The notes beneath the pieces were generated by a model. It saw only the letters and a list, made by a program, of their open reading frames with translations. It made no database searches and was not told where the DNA came from. Source: an uncultured Roseburia sp. (GTDB taxonomy: Bacteria; Bacillota; Clostridia; Lachnospirales; Lachnospiraceae). Taken from it: a stretch of DNA of 13,155 nt. The position numbers and the translations under genes are program-made. Below are positions 13,073 through 13,155 of the stretch, piece after piece. Position 1 is the first letter of the stretch, and each line of letters starts with the position of its first letter. The DNA is taken from NCBI GenBank assembly GCA_947652855.1, contig CANTEO010000065.1, positions 1 to 13,155 on the forward strand, read 5' to 3'.

Positions 13073-13155
13073 GTGAAAAAACAAAGTATATTAAACTTGA
13101 TAAAATATCATGTTGAAAAAAATGAAAATGCATTTAGAAATGAGGCAGTAAGTAT
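13073..13155 (+). CDS. N-terminus of a protein cut by the window edge, possibly an AAA-family ATPase
   Basis: GTG at 13073 has GGAGG at 13059-13063, 9 bases upstream. The 27 visible residues start MKKQSILNLIKYHVEKNENA and continue FRNEAVS. No catalytic motif is in view. From memory, this opening resembles the N-termini of Firmicutes AAA-family ATPases encoded beside subtilisin-like (S8) proteases, an arrangement comparable to the IetAS phage-defence pair. That is a recollection rather than a search result, and so short a segment could mislead. The region from 12970 on is more AT-rich than the genes to its left, which would fit an accessory locus. A gene starting here is well supported; its function is not. 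Confidence 0.6.
   Translation, partial: MKKQSILNLIKYHVEKNENAFRNEAVS

Overview
The window looks like chromosomal DNA from a gut-type Clostridia (Firmicutes), most likely Lachnospiraceae. The reasons are purine-rich Shine-Dalgarno sites, sharp sigma-A promoters, intrinsic terminators, mid-range GC and standard stop codons. Secreted proteins with Big_2, BspA-type LRR and transglutaminase-like domains, next to a pcrA - small membrane protein - rlmD run, also fit. I see no tRNA, rRNA, CRISPR array, insertion sequence or prophage module.

Left part (1-3508). A membrane histidine kinase of the 7TM (7TMR-DISM-like) sensor type runs leftward and is cut by the window edge inside its ATPase domain. It diverges from a multisite-specific rRNA cytosine-C5 methyltransferase of the RsmB/RsmF/NSUN family. 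A good leftward promoter for the kinase lies between them.

Middle (3591-8241). Two exported proteins are transcribed divergently from two near-consensus promoters. Leftward is a 338-aa protein of four exact 75-residue bacterial Ig-like (Big_2) repeats. Rightward is a 1120-aa protein with a signal peptide, a transglutaminase-like domain with an intact Cys-His-Asp triad, BspA-type leucine-rich repeats, a ten-unit Cys/His array, a final LRR block and a basic tail. A perfect 10-bp inverted repeat sits between the two promoters. The Cys/His array is built from a 122-residue super-repeat whose DNA copies include a 232-bp perfect direct repeat.

Right part (8242-12879). A 49-aa open reading frame that looks like an internally deleted YbjQ/UPF0145 protein precedes the pcrA-type DNA helicase with no terminator between, so it may be co-transcribed with the genes on both sides. 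A 91-aa single-pass membrane protein with a very acidic tail follows from its own promoter. It ends at a structured 3' region and a strong terminator. Then comes an RlmD/RumA-type 23S rRNA m5U methyltransferase with its own promoter and terminator.

Right edge (12975-13155). A new gene starts under an extended -10 promoter preceded by two 9-bp direct repeats exactly 21 bp apart. Only 27 residues are visible. They recall, from memory, the start of AAA-family ATPases paired with subtilisin-like proteases, so a defence-type locus may begin here. This cannot be decided within the window.

The helicase and the two RNA methyltransferases are housekeeping genes. The less ordinary content is the secreted pair, the Cys/His array, the miniature YbjQ and the edge gene.
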